From a candidate division WOR-3 bacterium (lineage in GTDB: Bacteria > Hydrothermota > Tepidihabitantia > Tepidihabitantales > CAIPLT01): a DNA stretch of 44,235 nucleotides. This document shows, one piece after another, positions 17,683 to 27,152 of this stretch. A model generated the notes under the pieces. It saw only the letters and a program-made list of their open reading frames with translations, was not told the origin of the DNA and made no database searches. The stretch lies in the NCBI GenBank assembly GCA_026418155.1, contig JAOABV010000010.1:1-44235 (forward strand), read 5' to 3'. Position numbers and translations under genes: made by a program. Positions within the stretch are counted from its first letter, which is position 1; every line of letters starts with the position of its first letter.

Positions 17683-18453
17683 ATGACTAAATTGATTTTA
17701 GCCGTTCAGGCGGACACAACACAAAAAGCAAAGAAAATTTTTTCTGCAACTGAGGGCTGGATTGACATATATAAAATTGGTATTGATTTATATACCTATG
17801 CAGGTTCCCGATTAATTGACTATCTTTTGCACCGAGATGCCAAAGTGTTTTTAGACTTAAAATTCTGCGATATTCCTTCTATTGTCGCCGCTGCCGCTGA
17901 AGTTTGTGTTCGATTAGGGGTTTCGATGTTTACCATCCATACAATGGGTGGCGAAGTGATGATGAAACAAACAGTTGACCATCTCAAAGAATATTGTGCC
18001 AAAAAACGCATAAAACAACCACCCTTAGTTATCGGCGTAACTGTCCTTACTAGCATTTCCGAAAGAGAATTCAAAAATGTTTGGGGAACTAAATCAAAAG
18101 CTGGCATTCTTGGTCAAGTGTTAAAATTATCCGGCTTGGCTAAAAAATGCGGTTTAGATGGTGTGGTTTGTGCAAGTAAAGAAATCGAAGCAATTAAAAA
18201 AGAGTGCGGTAAAGACTTTATTACGGTTGTGCCCGGTATAAGAGTCCCACCTTCTATGTTGAGTGAAGAAGAACGAGAAAATGAAATGCAAAATATAACC
18301 AATGATGACCAATCTCGCATTGCAACTCCGGCTGAAGCCGCAAAATTAGGTGCAGACTATATTGTTATCGGACGACCAATAATTCGGGCAATAGATAAAG
18401 TTAGTCTAATTGAAAAAATTTTACAAGACTTAAAAATCTATTCCTCTAAATGA
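17683..18453 (+). CDS. pyrF: Orotidine 5'-phosphate decarboxylase
   Basis: 256 aa. It converts OMP to UMP. The catalytic D-x-K-x-x-D is D58-L-K60-F-C-D63-I-P. K31 in Y-K-I-G-I-D, the phosphate-gripper region P-G-I-R, and G-R-P-I near the C-terminus are all present. At the first strand the family's conserved A-L-D appears as A7-V8-Q9, so the ribose-contacting Asp aligns with Gln9 unless the loop is shortened and Asp11 takes its place. It follows pyrD by 8 bases. Confidence 0.88.
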   Translation: MTKLILAVQADTTQKAKKIFSATEGWIDIYKIGIDLYTYAGSRLIDYLLHRDAKVFLDLKFCDIPSIVAAAAEVCVRLGVSMFTIHTMGGEVMMKQTVDHLKEYCAKKRIKQPPLVIGVTVLTSISEREFKNVWGTKSKAGILGQVLKLSGLAKKCGLDGVVCASKEIEAIKKECGKDFITVVPGIRVPPSMLSEEERENEMQNITNDDQSRIATPAEAAKLGADYIVIGRPIIRAIDKVSLIEKILQDLKIYSSK

Positions 18454-18581
18454 GAAAATGCACATTCCGATTTCATTATTCTATTCGTATTTTATGAGGT
18501 TTTTTGAGGAACAACTATAATTTAAAACTTTGCTCAGCCTAATGAAAAATAAATCTCGAATTCATATTCAGTCGATATTTT
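18443..18581 (+). repeat. Echo of the pyrF 3' end
   Basis: 18443-18493 (pyrF end with ATGA stop) resembles 18535-18581 with gaps (shared CCT, AATGA, ATTC and TCGxATTTT). Period about 90. Confidence 0.35.
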
Positions 18582-18648
18582 TGAAAATTCAATCAATGCT
18601 AAATAATAATATAAATTGATAATTTCGAATTTCGACTAATACTAATAG

Positions 18649-19236
18649 ATGTTAATTGAATCAATTTTAAAAGAGAAAGGCGTAATTCGCTCTGGACATT
18701 TTTTGCTTTCTTCAGGCCTCCATAGTGCTATTTATTTTGAAAAATTTCGTATTTTAGAAAACCCTGATTTGGTAATAATGTTCTGCAAGATGATTGTTGA
18801 CTATTTCCGAAAGCATAACATCTCGATTGTCTGTGGACCGACAACAGGAGGCGTAATAATTGCTTATGAGGCTGCCCGGCAATTAAATGTCAAATGCATC
18901 TTTGCTGAAACTGCGCCTTCGCCCCAGAAAGGGAGGGTGATAAGGCGAGGTTTTACTATTCATCCAGAAGACCGAGTTTTAATTGTGGATGATATCCTAA
19001 CGACAGGTAGTTCAATCAATGATACCCTGTCGGCTTTAGATACCTATTCGGCAACTATTATCGGCATCGGTGTTTTTATTGACCGCAAAACTAATCCTGT
19101 TACATTTTATCAAGATAACAAAATTTTAGAATTATATGCTTGCTATCAAATTCCTGTGGAAAACTATCCTCCAGAATCTTGTCCTTTATGTAAGATGAAT
19201 ATTCCTATTGAAAAACCCGGCAGTAAGATGATATAA
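18649..19236 (+). CDS. pyrE: Orotate phosphoribosyltransferase
   Basis: 195 aa. It joins orotate and PRPP to form OMP. The PRPP loop V-L-I-V-D-D-I-L-T-T-G-S-S and G-P-T-T-G-G-V-I are diagnostic. The S-G-L-H-S-A-I-Y-F motif near the N-terminus is typical of the longer bacterial/archaeal OPRT type. Cysteine-rich C-terminal end (C-Y, C-P-L-C) of unknown meaning. It lies 195 bases after pyrF. TAATAC lies close to the ATG but no good -35 is visible. Confidence 0.92.
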   Translation: MLIESILKEKGVIRSGHFLLSSGLHSAIYFEKFRILENPDLVIMFCKMIVDYFRKHNISIVCGPTTGGVIIAYEAARQLNVKCIFAETAPSPQKGRVIRRGFTIHPEDRVLIVDDILTTGSSINDTLSALDTYSATIIGIGVFIDRKTNPVTFYQDNKILELYACYQIPVENYPPESCPLCKMNIPIEKPGSKMI

Positions 19237-19305
19237 AAATATGGTAAGGTCTAAGACAAGACATCCACTCCAAGGACCTAATTTTATTTTTACTTTATCC
19301 AAATG

Positions 19306-19333
19306 TTGACTTTTTTCTAATTTTTGTTATTAT
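19306..19333 (+). promoter_or_regulatory. Promoter of the hydrogenase pair
   Basis: TTGACT at 19306-19311, 16-bp spacer, TATTAT at 19328-19333. ATG at 19346 follows 12 bases later without a Shine-Dalgarno, so the leader is very short. Confidence 0.6.
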
Positions 19334-19345
19334 AAAAATTTTAAT

Positions 19346-20335
19346 ATGGAGCAAAACAAGAAATTTAAATTCGGTTTTTATTGGGCCGCATCTTGCGGTG
19401 GTTGTGAAATCGCAGTTTTAGACCTTAATGAGAAAATTTTAGATGTTGTAAATCTTGCAGATATTGTCTTATGGCCCGTGGCAACTGATTTCAAATATAA
19501 AGATGTGGAAAGTTATCCGGATGAGTATATTGATGTTTGCTTTTTTAATGGTTCAGTTCGCAATGCAGAACAAGAACATCTGGCAAAACTCTTACGCAAA
19601 AAATCAAAACTGTTAATCGCTTTTGGTTCTTGTGCCCATCATGGATGTATTCCCGGCTTAGCCAATTTACACAACCGCCAAACTATCTTCCAAACTACTT
19701 ATCAAGAAACCGTCTCAACCAATAATCCCGCAAACAAATTACCACAAATTAATTTTTCATTAAATAATATTCAATTAACTTTACCTGAATTTTATGATGA
19801 GGTAAAACCTTTAGACCGAGTGGTTGCGGTCGATTATTATTTACCAGGATGTCCTCCACCTGTACCAATAATTGCTAATGCTGTGGAAGCAATTGCCAAA
19901 GGACAATTGCCAGATAAAGGAACAGTTTTAGCACCAATCAAAGCATTATGTGATGAATGTGAACGAAATACTAATCAAGATAAAAAGATGCCGGATATAA
20001 AACGAGTTTATGAAATTCAGGCAGACCCGAAAATCTGTTTTTTAGAACAGGGAATTATTTGTATGGGACCAGCAACCCGAAGTGGCTGTCAGACCCGATG
20101 TATTAATGGCAATTGGCCCTGCACTGGTTGTATGGGACCAGCCCCTGAAGTTCTTGACCAAGGCGCCAAGATGATTAGTGCGATCGGCTCAATTCTTAAA
20201 ATTGATGAAGAAAAAAAATTGACTGAAGAAGAAGTTGAAAAGTTAATCGATAAAATCAAAGATCCGATTGGCACATTCTATATGTATGGTTTAGCATCCG
20301 CAATCATAAATCGGAAAATAAAAAATGAAAAATAG
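19346..20335 (+). CDS. [NiFe]-hydrogenase small subunit (group 3-like)
   Basis: 329 aa with no signal peptide, so cytoplasmic. It carries the electron-transfer Fe-S clusters that serve the large subunit. C17-G-G-C20-E gives the first proximal-cluster ligands. G-S-C-A-H-H-G-C and Y-L-P-G-C-P-P-P complete the set. The C-terminal part has C-D-E-C, C-F-L-E-Q-G-I-I-C-M-G-P, G-C-Q-T-R-C and C-T-G-C-M-G-P, ligands for further clusters. The pattern resembles F420-nonreducing (Mvh-type) or NAD-coupled group 3 enzymes. No diaphorase, Hdr or maturation gene is adjacent. Confidence 0.9.
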   Translation: MEQNKKFKFGFYWAASCGGCEIAVLDLNEKILDVVNLADIVLWPVATDFKYKDVESYPDEYIDVCFFNGSVRNAEQEHLAKLLRKKSKLLIAFGSCAHHGCIPGLANLHNRQTIFQTTYQETVSTNNPANKLPQINFSLNNIQLTLPEFYDEVKPLDRVVAVDYYLPGCPPPVPIIANAVEAIAKGQLPDKGTVLAPIKALCDECERNTNQDKKMPDIKRVYEIQADPKICFLEQGIICMGPATRSGCQTRCINGNWPCTGCMGPAPEVLDQGAKMISAIGSILKIDEEKKLTEEEVEKLIDKIKDPIGTFYMYGLASAIINRKIKNEK

Positions 20336-20499
20336 CAACAAAAAACCTATATTAAAAATGAAATAAATACAAAAATGTTTCTTTCTATATTTTTTTGATT
20401 TCGGTATTTGTTTTTTAATTTTAGACTGGATTAAATAAATGTATAATCAAAGACTCATCAAGACTATGTACCTCTTTGTCTTGGTGTCGGGAAATTAAT

Positions 20500-21969
20500 A
20501 TGAACCGAATAACAATTGACCCAATTACCAGATTAGAAGGACACGGAAAAATAGAAATATTTTTGAATGGCAAAGGTGAAGTTCAAGAAGCCTACCTTCA
20601 GGTTCCGGAGTTGAGAGGATTTGAAAAATTCTGTGAAGGTAGAAAAGCCGAAGATATGCCACAACTCACTAGCCGAATTTGTGGCGTTTGTCCGGTTGCC
20701 CATCACTTTGCAGCAACCAAAGCTTTGGATATGGCATTTGGCGTTGAACCGACTTCAGTCGCCAAAAAATTAAGAGAACTTATCTATTGCGGATATATTA
20801 TTTACGACCATATTTTACATTTCTATTTTCTTGGCGGGCCGGATTTCATTGTAGGACCGACTGCTCCAAAAGAGAAACGAAACATTATCGGAGTGATTGA
20901 AAAAGTGGGGCTGGAATTGGCCAATGAAGTAATTAAACATCGGGCTTACGGGCAAAAGATGACAGAAATTTTAGGTGGCAAACCAACTCATCCAGTTTGT
21001 GGATTACCCGGCGGGCTCACCAAATCACTAACTAAAGATGATAAACTTGAAATAGAAAGGATGGCTCAATCCTGTTATGAATTTGCCCAAAAGACACTGG
21101 AAATCTTTCATAAAATTGTTTTAGAAAACCCGAGTTATATGGCTTTAATTGTTAATCCGGCATTATCGCTAAATGTCTATAATATGGGTTTGGTTGATGA
21201 AAAAAACCGAGTCAATTTTTATGATGGCATGGTTAGAGTTACTGACCCCAAAGGAAAAGAATTTATTAAATTCCATCCTTCTGATTATCTCAATCATATT
21301 GGAGAAGAAGTTTTAGAATGGTCCTATGTCAAAATCCCCTATCTTAAAAATATCGGTTTTCAAGGATTAAAAGAGGGCATTGAATCCGGTATTTATCGGG
21401 TAGGACCCTTAGGTCGATTAAATGCGGCTGACGGTATGGCAACACCTAAAGCCCAAGAAGAATATGAGTTAATGTATCAGACCTTTCAAACCAAACCAGT
21501 TACCAGCACCTTAGCTTATCATTGGGCAAGATTAATTGAGTTGCTATATGCTACGGAACGGGCATTGGAACTTCTTTCTGACCCAGAAATTACTGATACC
21601 AATATCCGTAATATGAATTTCAAGCCACAAAAAGCCGGTATAGGGATTGTCGAGGCCGCACGTGGAACTTTAATCCACCATTATGAAGTAACTGAGGATA
21701 TGTTAATTAAAAAAGTCAATTTAATTGTCGCCACAACTAATAATTATGGTGTAATTAATATGTCAATTCAAAATGCCGCTCGCCAGTTTATCAGAAACAA
21801 TAATATCAACCAACCAGATTTAGTCGATGGAATCTTAAATTCAATCGAGATGTTTTTTCGTGCCTATGACCCTTGTTTTGCCTGTGCCTCTCATACTTTA
21901 GGCACAATCCATTTACAAATTAAAATCTACGACCAAGATAAAAATCTCATCGCTTCAATTAACCAATAG
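20500..21969 (+). CDS. [NiFe]-hydrogenase large subunit
   Basis: 489 aa from ATG 20500 (an in-frame TTG at 20476 was rejected). It bears the Ni-Fe active site. The N-terminal pair is R-I-C61-G-V-C64-P and the C-terminal pair is D-P-C458-F-A-C461-A-S-H464. Twenty-five residues follow His464, where a maturation endopeptidase normally cuts; that protease is not in this window. Family D-P-I-T-R-L-E-G-H is at 7-15. No residue at the metal site is missing. A weak TATAAT sits at 20442-20447 and GGGAAA precedes the start. Confidence 0.92.
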   Translation: MNRITIDPITRLEGHGKIEIFLNGKGEVQEAYLQVPELRGFEKFCEGRKAEDMPQLTSRICGVCPVAHHFAATKALDMAFGVEPTSVAKKLRELIYCGYIIYDHILHFYFLGGPDFIVGPTAPKEKRNIIGVIEKVGLELANEVIKHRAYGQKMTEILGGKPTHPVCGLPGGLTKSLTKDDKLEIERMAQSCYEFAQKTLEIFHKIVLENPSYMALIVNPALSLNVYNMGLVDEKNRVNFYDGMVRVTDPKGKEFIKFHPSDYLNHIGEEVLEWSYVKIPYLKNIGFQGLKEGIESGIYRVGPLGRLNAADGMATPKAQEEYELMYQTFQTKPVTSTLAYHWARLIELLYATERALELLSDPEITDTNIRNMNFKPQKAGIGIVEAARGTLIHHYEVTEDMLIKKVNLIVATTNNYGVINMSIQNAARQFIRNNNINQPDLVDGILNSIEMFFRAYDPCFACASHTLGTIHLQIKIYDQDKNLIASINQ

Positions 21970-22040
21970 ATTAAAAAATCTCAAGCAGTCTTCGGAAAAC
22001 ATTTTTCTTATGCGGAGTTTAAGATATAATAGTTAAGAAT

Positions 22041-23420
22041 ATGAATTATAAAAAAATATTGTCTTTCGCAATACTTTTAATTTCAGATATTTTTGTCCTT
22101 GTCATTGCCTATCTGATAGCTTATTTAATTCGAGCATATCTTTTACCAAAGATTTTCCCTTGGTTAGTACCAATTTTGCCTTTTCAAGTATTTATCTCAC
22201 GATTTTATTTAGTGTTACCATACCTTTTAATCTTTGCTTACGAAGGACTCTATAATCGACGGTTTGAATTTTGGGAGGAAACTCGACGACTGTATAAAAG
22301 TAATCTCATTGCAACTGCAATTATTATGATTATACTTTATATTACTCGCGGATTTATTGTTTCTCGACTAATCATCATATTAGTTTTCCTCATCAATTTT
22401 ATCTTATTACCGATTTATCGACTCATCGTCAAAAAAATACTACTTAAATTAAAAATCTGGTCGAATAATTTATTAGTCATTAGTACTCAAGAAACTTATC
22501 AAAAATTACGGAATTATTTTCAACACCATACTACATTAGGTTATCAACCCACTGCATTTATTGAGGTTAACCAAATTAATAATAGTAACATTAGCCAAAT
22601 TTTGAGAAAAGAAAAAATCAACTCAATTATTGTTTCTGTTCAAGAATTAAGTCAAAATCAATTATTGGACCTTTATGAACAAGCCGAAGGTAAAATCGAA
22701 GAATTTTTTGTTATACCGGCAATAGCGCAATTACAAACTATCGGTGTTGGCGTTGAACAATGGGAATCATTATTAGTAATGAAGTTTCGTTACAATCTTT
22801 TGCGTTTTGAAAGTCAACTCTTCAAACGGATTATTGATTTAGTCTTAGCAAGTCTTTTCTTGATTATCTTTTTACCCTTTTACTTGATTATCGCAATGCT
22901 AATTAAATTATCCTCACCGGGACCAATTTTATTTATCCAAAAACGATTAGGCAAAAACCGACGTATCTTTTCTTGTTATAAATTCCGAACCATGTATCTC
23001 GATGCGGATAAGCGATTAGAAAAAATCCTTGACAGTTCTCCAAAACTAAAAATGGAATGGCAAAAATATTTGAAAATCGCCAATGACCCAAGAGTAACTC
23101 CGGTTGGAAAATTTTTAAGACGCACCAGTCTGGATGAGTTGCCACAATTATGGAATGTTATCAAAAACGAAATGAGTTTAGTTGGTCCTCGGCCCTACCT
23201 AATAAAAGAAGTGGAAAATGCTAAAAAATCGATGGAGATTATTGGACGAGTCAAACCCGGCATTACCGGTCTCTGGCAGGTATCGGGTCGAAGCGATTTG
23301 AGTTTTGAAGAAAGAATGCGATTAGATGAACACTATGTTAAAAACTGGACAATTTGGATGGATTTGGTTATCCTGTTAAAGACAATCAAGGTCGTTATCA
23401 AGGCACAAGGAGCATACTGA
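22041..23420 (+). CDS. Polyprenyl-phosphate sugar-1-phosphate transferase (WbaP/WcaJ type)
   Basis: 459 aa. Membrane enzyme that starts a polysaccharide by moving a sugar phosphate onto undecaprenyl phosphate. Four N-terminal hydrophobic segments (about 5-130) lead to a cytosolic CoA-like domain (about 145-255). Another membrane helix (I-D-L-V-L-A-S-L-F-L-I-I-F-L-P) precedes the catalytic block: S-S-P-G-P-I-L-F-I-Q-K-R-L-G, Y-K-F-R-T-M, R-R-T-S-L-D-E-L-P-Q, V-G-P-R-P and G-L-W-Q-V-S-G-R. TATAAT at 22025-22030 lies 10 bases before ATG, with a poor -35. Stop and next start overlap (TGATG), so the following secreted propeller is co-translated. Confidence 0.9.
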   Translation: MNYKKILSFAILLISDIFVLVIAYLIAYLIRAYLLPKIFPWLVPILPFQVFISRFYLVLPYLLIFAYEGLYNRRFEFWEETRRLYKSNLIATAIIMIILYITRGFIVSRLIIILVFLINFILLPIYRLIVKKILLKLKIWSNNLLVISTQETYQKLRNYFQHHTTLGYQPTAFIEVNQINNSNISQILRKEKINSIIVSVQELSQNQLLDLYEQAEGKIEEFFVIPAIAQLQTIGVGVEQWESLLVMKFRYNLLRFESQLFKRIIDLVLASLFLIIFLPFYLIIAMLIKLSSPGPILFIQKRLGKNRRIFSCYKFRTMYLDADKRLEKILDSSPKLKMEWQKYLKIANDPRVTPVGKFLRRTSLDELPQLWNVIKNEMSLVGPRPYLIKEVENAKKSMEIIGRVKPGITGLWQVSGRSDLSFEERMRLDEHYVKNWTIWMDLVILLKTIKVVIKAQGAY

Positions 23421-25555
23421 TGAACGCAAATACTAAATGGCGCAAGCTAAATACTAAATCTTTTCTATTGGCAATATTACTGATTACTACAATCTGTTTG
23501 GCACAATGGCGAACTTATACCAATACCAATTTTATTAATGACATTATTGGTCAAGGAGATTATTTATATTGTGCAACTCGGGGTGGTCTGGTCGTGTTTT
23601 CGCGAACAGATGAATTATTTGTTGAATATTATACTAATGTCGAAGGACTACCTTCGAATCGGATTAATTGTCTGATATTCGATAAATCACAACAAATTTG
23701 GCTTGGAACTAACAATGGTCTCGCTATCTTTAACCCTAATACAAAAGAAATTAGTCGTTATCCGCTAATTGACCATTCTGCAGACAATATCGACTGTCTC
23801 AATGTTTCTGGCGACACAATTTTAGTTAGTTGTAATAACACTTTTTATCTTATTGATACCAAAGGCACAATTCCGTTTTCGGATGATATTATACTACAAC
23901 CGACTTTACCATCTGTTGCGGGACGAAAAATCTTTTCCTTGCAAGCTGGCCCCAGTGATTTTTGGATAGGCACTTTTCCCGAAGGTGTTATTAAATATAA
24001 CCGAAACTTACAAAACTACACAATATATCGGGCAATTGGCGATTCCGTTAAAGCGATGATACTAATTGGCGATACACTATATGTGGCAACAGAAAAATCA
24101 CTATCCCGATTTAATGGAATAAGTTTTGATACTATCAAAATGTTTCCACAGAATTATGTCATATTTGACTTAAAATATGAACGCAACCATTTTTATATCG
24201 CAACACGCTCTGCTCTTTTTGACTATGATCGAAGCAACTTATTTGCTTCAGCAACTTTACCGGTGATACTTTGGGAAGATTCCAGATGCATCTATTTATC
24301 CAATGGAATATGGGTCGGAGTTGGTGGTCAAGTATTTTTGGGTGGTGGCTTACGATATTATTTTAAGCACTGGCACTATTATTTTACTTCAAGCCCAATC
24401 TCAAATAATGTCTCTTGCGTTGTATCGGATACTGGAGGCACAATCTACACAACACATTATCCGAGTTTTACTTATAATTTTAAGACCATAAGTTATAAAA
24501 AAGGCAATGAATACTGGCAACTATTACGAGACACTTTATTTGATGGTTGGGTTTGTGCAGTTGATAAACAGAATAGATTATGGGTTGGACATTGGGCAGG
24601 AAGCAGTGGAATTAGTTGTTATGACCCGCAAACCGACTCCTGGTCTCTAAAAACCTGGCCCGGCACTCGTGGTGTCATTGGTGCCTTTGGCATTGATAAC
24701 AATGATACTAAATGGACCTATAATCAAGACAATAAAATAATTGCCATTACTAATAATGACAGCGAATATGTCTTTACTGTGCCTGGGCTTTCCCGTCCTG
24801 AACGCCATGGTTATGAATTTGCCTTTGACAGTAAAAATCGCGTTTGGCTGGTGGCTCAAGAAGGAATTATTATGTATGATTACAATAACACCTTGGATAA
24901 TCCGATTGATGATGACTATAAAATCTATCGCACCGCATCAGAAAAAACAATTAAGTCAATTGCGATTGATACCCGAGACCGGGTTTATATTGGTACTTCT
25001 CAAGGCTTAGCATTATTAAAAGATGACTCATTTCAGTTTTTCAATACCGAAAATATTCTGCGTGTAAAAACGGATTGCCAAGACCGAGTATGGTATCTTA
25101 CCAAAGATGGATTATCGATGTTTAATCCTTATACTCAAGAACATATAACTTACACTAAAGATAACAGCCAGATTATTCCAAATCTTGATCAAGACGAATC
25201 ATTTTATCAATGGCTCCATATTGATAATGCTCGCAATCGAATTTTGATTGCCACCAAAGAAGGAATAAGCCAATTTCAATTTCAAACCGGACCGCCAGCG
25301 CAACTTTCGGAAATAAAGGTTTTTCCCAATCCATTTATTGTCAGCAAGCATCAGACACTAACATTTGATAACTTACCCAATCAATCAATTGTGAAAATCT
25401 ACACCTTGGAGGGCAAACTTGTGACAACACTTATTGCAACATTATATTCACAACTTTTACACTGGGAACCAAACAATTTACCCACTGGTATTTATTGGGC
25501 GTATGTTACTTCACCTTATGGCAGAGGTATTACTAAATTTGCGATTGTCCGTTAA
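23420..25555 (+). CDS. Secreted propeller protein with C-terminal sorting domain
   Basis: 711 aa from ATG 23420, which has AAGGAG upstream inside the previous gene. The signal peptide is about 1-29 (S-F-L-L-A-I-L-L-I-T-T-I-C-L-A-Q). The body has blades typical of 'two-component regulator propeller' proteins: L-P-S-N-R-I-N-C-L, I-W-L-G-T-N-N-G-L, D-C-Q-D-R-V-W and Y-I-G-T-S-Q-G-L. The last 80 residues (F-P-N-P-F, Y-T-L-E-G-K-L-V, P-T-G-I-Y-W) are a FlgD/Type-IX-like sorting domain. No kinase or regulator domain is attached, so it is a secreted scaffold. The repeated N-T-K in its first 15 codons reflects a short DNA repeat. Confidence 0.85.
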   Translation: MNANTKWRKLNTKSFLLAILLITTICLAQWRTYTNTNFINDIIGQGDYLYCATRGGLVVFSRTDELFVEYYTNVEGLPSNRINCLIFDKSQQIWLGTNNGLAIFNPNTKEISRYPLIDHSADNIDCLNVSGDTILVSCNNTFYLIDTKGTIPFSDDIILQPTLPSVAGRKIFSLQAGPSDFWIGTFPEGVIKYNRNLQNYTIYRAIGDSVKAMILIGDTLYVATEKSLSRFNGISFDTIKMFPQNYVIFDLKYERNHFYIATRSALFDYDRSNLFASATLPVILWEDSRCIYLSNGIWVGVGGQVFLGGGLRYYFKHWHYYFTSSPISNNVSCVVSDTGGTIYTTHYPSFTYNFKTISYKKGNEYWQLLRDTLFDGWVCAVDKQNRLWVGHWAGSSGISCYDPQTDSWSLKTWPGTRGVIGAFGIDNNDTKWTYNQDNKIIAITNNDSEYVFTVPGLSRPERHGYEFAFDSKNRVWLVAQEGIIMYDYNNTLDNPIDDDYKIYRTASEKTIKSIAIDTRDRVYIGTSQGLALLKDDSFQFFNTENILRVKTDCQDRVWYLTKDGLSMFNPYTQEHITYTKDNSQIIPNLDQDESFYQWLHIDNARNRILIATKEGISQFQFQTGPPAQLSEIKVFPNPFIVSKHQTLTFDNLPNQSIVKIYTLEGKLVTTLIATLYSQLLHWEPNNLPTGIYWAYVTSPYGRGITKFAIVR

Positions 25556-25664
25556 AAATTCATCTCTCCGATTACTAAAATTGCTTAAATCCCGAGTAAA
25601 TTAGGCAGATTGATTTAGGTGCCGAACCTTTATTATAAATCAACCCTAACAATCAAAAACTAAA

Positions 25665-25829
25665 TCAATATTCTTCTTGTTCTTCTTCATCAAGAAATTC
25701 TTCGTCTGATTCTTCTTCAAATCCACCTGCCATACATTCGTCATAATCTGGACATTCGTCACAACAATCATCTCGTAATTTGCCTAATTCTTCACATTCT
25801 TCATAATAAGGGCAAATATCACAACACAT
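25665..25829 (-). CDS. Cys-rich mini-protein A (54 aa, acidic tail)
   Basis: A short gene with a strong Shine-Dalgarno (GGAGGT at 25834-25839 on the minus strand, 4 bases from ATG). The protein begins MCCDICPYYEEC. Cysteines at 2, 3, 6, 12, 22, 23, 26 and 32 form two CC-x2-C-x5-C modules joined by an L-R-D-D segment. The tail (residues 35-54) is almost all Glu and Asp. Each module could bind a zinc or an iron-sulfur cluster; that is inference. It is a paralogue of the gene just upstream on the same strand, with 18 of the first 33 residues identical and no gaps. I do not recognise a named family. Confidence 0.85.
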   Translation of the reverse strand: MCCDICPYYEECEELGKLRDDCCDECPDYDECMAGGFEEESDEEFLDEEEQEEY

Positions 25830-25926
25830 TTATACCTCCATTAATATAAATTTTAGATTGTTGGATTATTTATTTTTCTTCTAATATGGCATTTTTGCAA
25901 AATAGATGGTTTCATCGTCGCAATTT

Positions 25927-26094
25927 TCATTTTTTAATATATCGTCTTTTCGGTATCGTTATTTTCGGTTTTTCTTTTTCTTCATCCGATAGATCCATAC
26001 AAGAGTCAAAATATTTACATTGATGACAACAGTCATCTCGAAGTTGGGCTTTTTTTTCACATAATTCATAGCCCGAACAAGCACGACAACACAT
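25927..26094 (-). CDS. Cys-rich mini-protein B (55 aa, basic tail)
   Basis: Paralogue of mini-protein A, starting MCCRACSGYELC with the same eight Cys positions (2, 3, 6, 12, 22, 23, 26, 32) and the shared core L-R-D-D-C-C. The tail is the opposite in charge: K-E-K-P-K-I-T-I-P-K-R-R-Y-I-K-K. AGGAGG lies at 26105-26110, ten bases before the start. The two genes are 97 bases apart and probably share a transcript. Opposite tails suggest either pairing with each other or binding different partners (nucleic acid for the basic one). Function unknown. Confidence 0.85.
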   Translation of the reverse strand: MCCRACSGYELCEKKAQLRDDCCHQCKYFDSCMDLSDEEKEKPKITIPKRRYIKK

Positions 26095-26282
26095 TGATTA
26101 GGTTCCTCCTATGTTTTGACATCGCATTTTTATAAACACAATGCCGGTTATTGGGAAATTTTTTATTTATTTTTTTGCTATTAATGGTATCCATTTTATT
26201 TTTATGGGATAAGTTTTAAGGCAACCGCAAAGTCGATAACTGGTTTTCCGAAATGGTTTGTCCCAACATCACAAAACCAATT

Positions 26283-27110
26283 TTATCTGCTTTTATCCAT
26301 CATTATAATCAATTCTCGAGCAATTTCTGCTACCGCCGAAGCATAAGCCAAATTAGAATCAGCCAACGGATTATACTCAACGACATCACAACCGACAACA
26401 TTTAGACCGCTCAATTTTACAATCGATGCGAACAATTCGTGATATGATATACCTCCAGGTTCAGGGGTTTGCACAGCTGGCATAATCCCACAATCTAAGA
26501 CATCAATATCCAAAGTTAAATAACACGGCCTTTTATCAATTTTCTTTATGATTTCGTCAAGATAGGTTTCGACCTTAAAAAGAAACAAATTGTCATTCTT
26601 GGCTGGTCCAGTGAGTGAACGAATACCTAGTTGAAAAATATTTGTTAACGGCAAAATTTCCGCAATGCGTCGGATTACAGTCGCGTGACAAATTTTCTCA
26701 CCTAAATATTCATCTCTCATATCAGTATGAGCATCAAACTGAATTAAATTAAGGTCAGGGTAGAATTTTTTGAATTCCGAAATAATGGGTAAAGTAATCG
26801 TATGTTCACCACCTAAAAAGAGTATTTTTTTACCATTTTTAAGATAATCCGAAATTGCATTCTGAATCTGCTCAAAAGTATCTTTTATTGTTGCATAGGA
26901 TAAGATAATATCGTTGGCATCATAGATTTTTAAATCGGCAACATCCTTATTAAAATAAGGGCTATAGGATTCAATATTTTCTGTTGCCAGACGAATCTGA
27001 TTTGGTGCCAATCGACAACCTGGCAAAAATGAGCTGGAACGGTCATAGGGAACACCTAACACTACCGTTTGGGATTCAGTTAAAGTTGCTGTTGCAAAAT
27101 ACAATGCCAT
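26283..27110 (-). CDS. speB: Agmatinase/arginase-family ureohydrolase
   Basis: 275 aa. Ureohydrolases split a guanidino group with two Mn ions; the agmatinase branch makes putrescine. Metal ligands are visible: His103 in G-G-E-H, Asp126-x-His128-x-Asp130, and D201-I-D203-V-L-D206. The Asp206 is followed by Cys, where most members have Pro. Glu in P-E-P-G-G-I-S fits the agmatinase side chain-recognition loop. No other polyamine gene is nearby, so a formimino- or guanidino-substrate variant cannot be excluded. A promoter lies at 27125-27152. Confidence 0.82.
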   Translation of the reverse strand: MALYFATATLTESQTVVLGVPYDRSSSFLPGCRLAPNQIRLATENIESYSPYFNKDVADLKIYDANDIILSYATIKDTFEQIQNAISDYLKNGKKILFLGGEHTITLPIISEFKKFYPDLNLIQFDAHTDMRDEYLGEKICHATVIRRIAEILPLTNIFQLGIRSLTGPAKNDNLFLFKVETYLDEIIKKIDKRPCYLTLDIDVLDCGIMPAVQTPEPGGISYHELFASIVKLSGLNVVGCDVVEYNPLADSNLAYASAVAEIARELIIMMDKSR

Positions 27111-27124
27111 CTTCTGGCTATGCC

Positions 27125-27152
27125 ATCATACTGAAAATAATAAACTTGTCAA
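27125..27152 (-). promoter_or_regulatory. Promoter of the agmatinase-family gene
   Basis: On the minus strand: TTGACA (27147-27152), 16-bp spacer, TATGAT (27125-27130). ATG follows 14 bases later, leaving a leader of about 7 bases. Confidence 0.65.

Noticed and set aside
20318-20376. Similar A-rich blocks after the hydrogenase small-subunit stop
   Set aside because: Looks like another gene-end echo but is nearly all A and T, so chance is likely.
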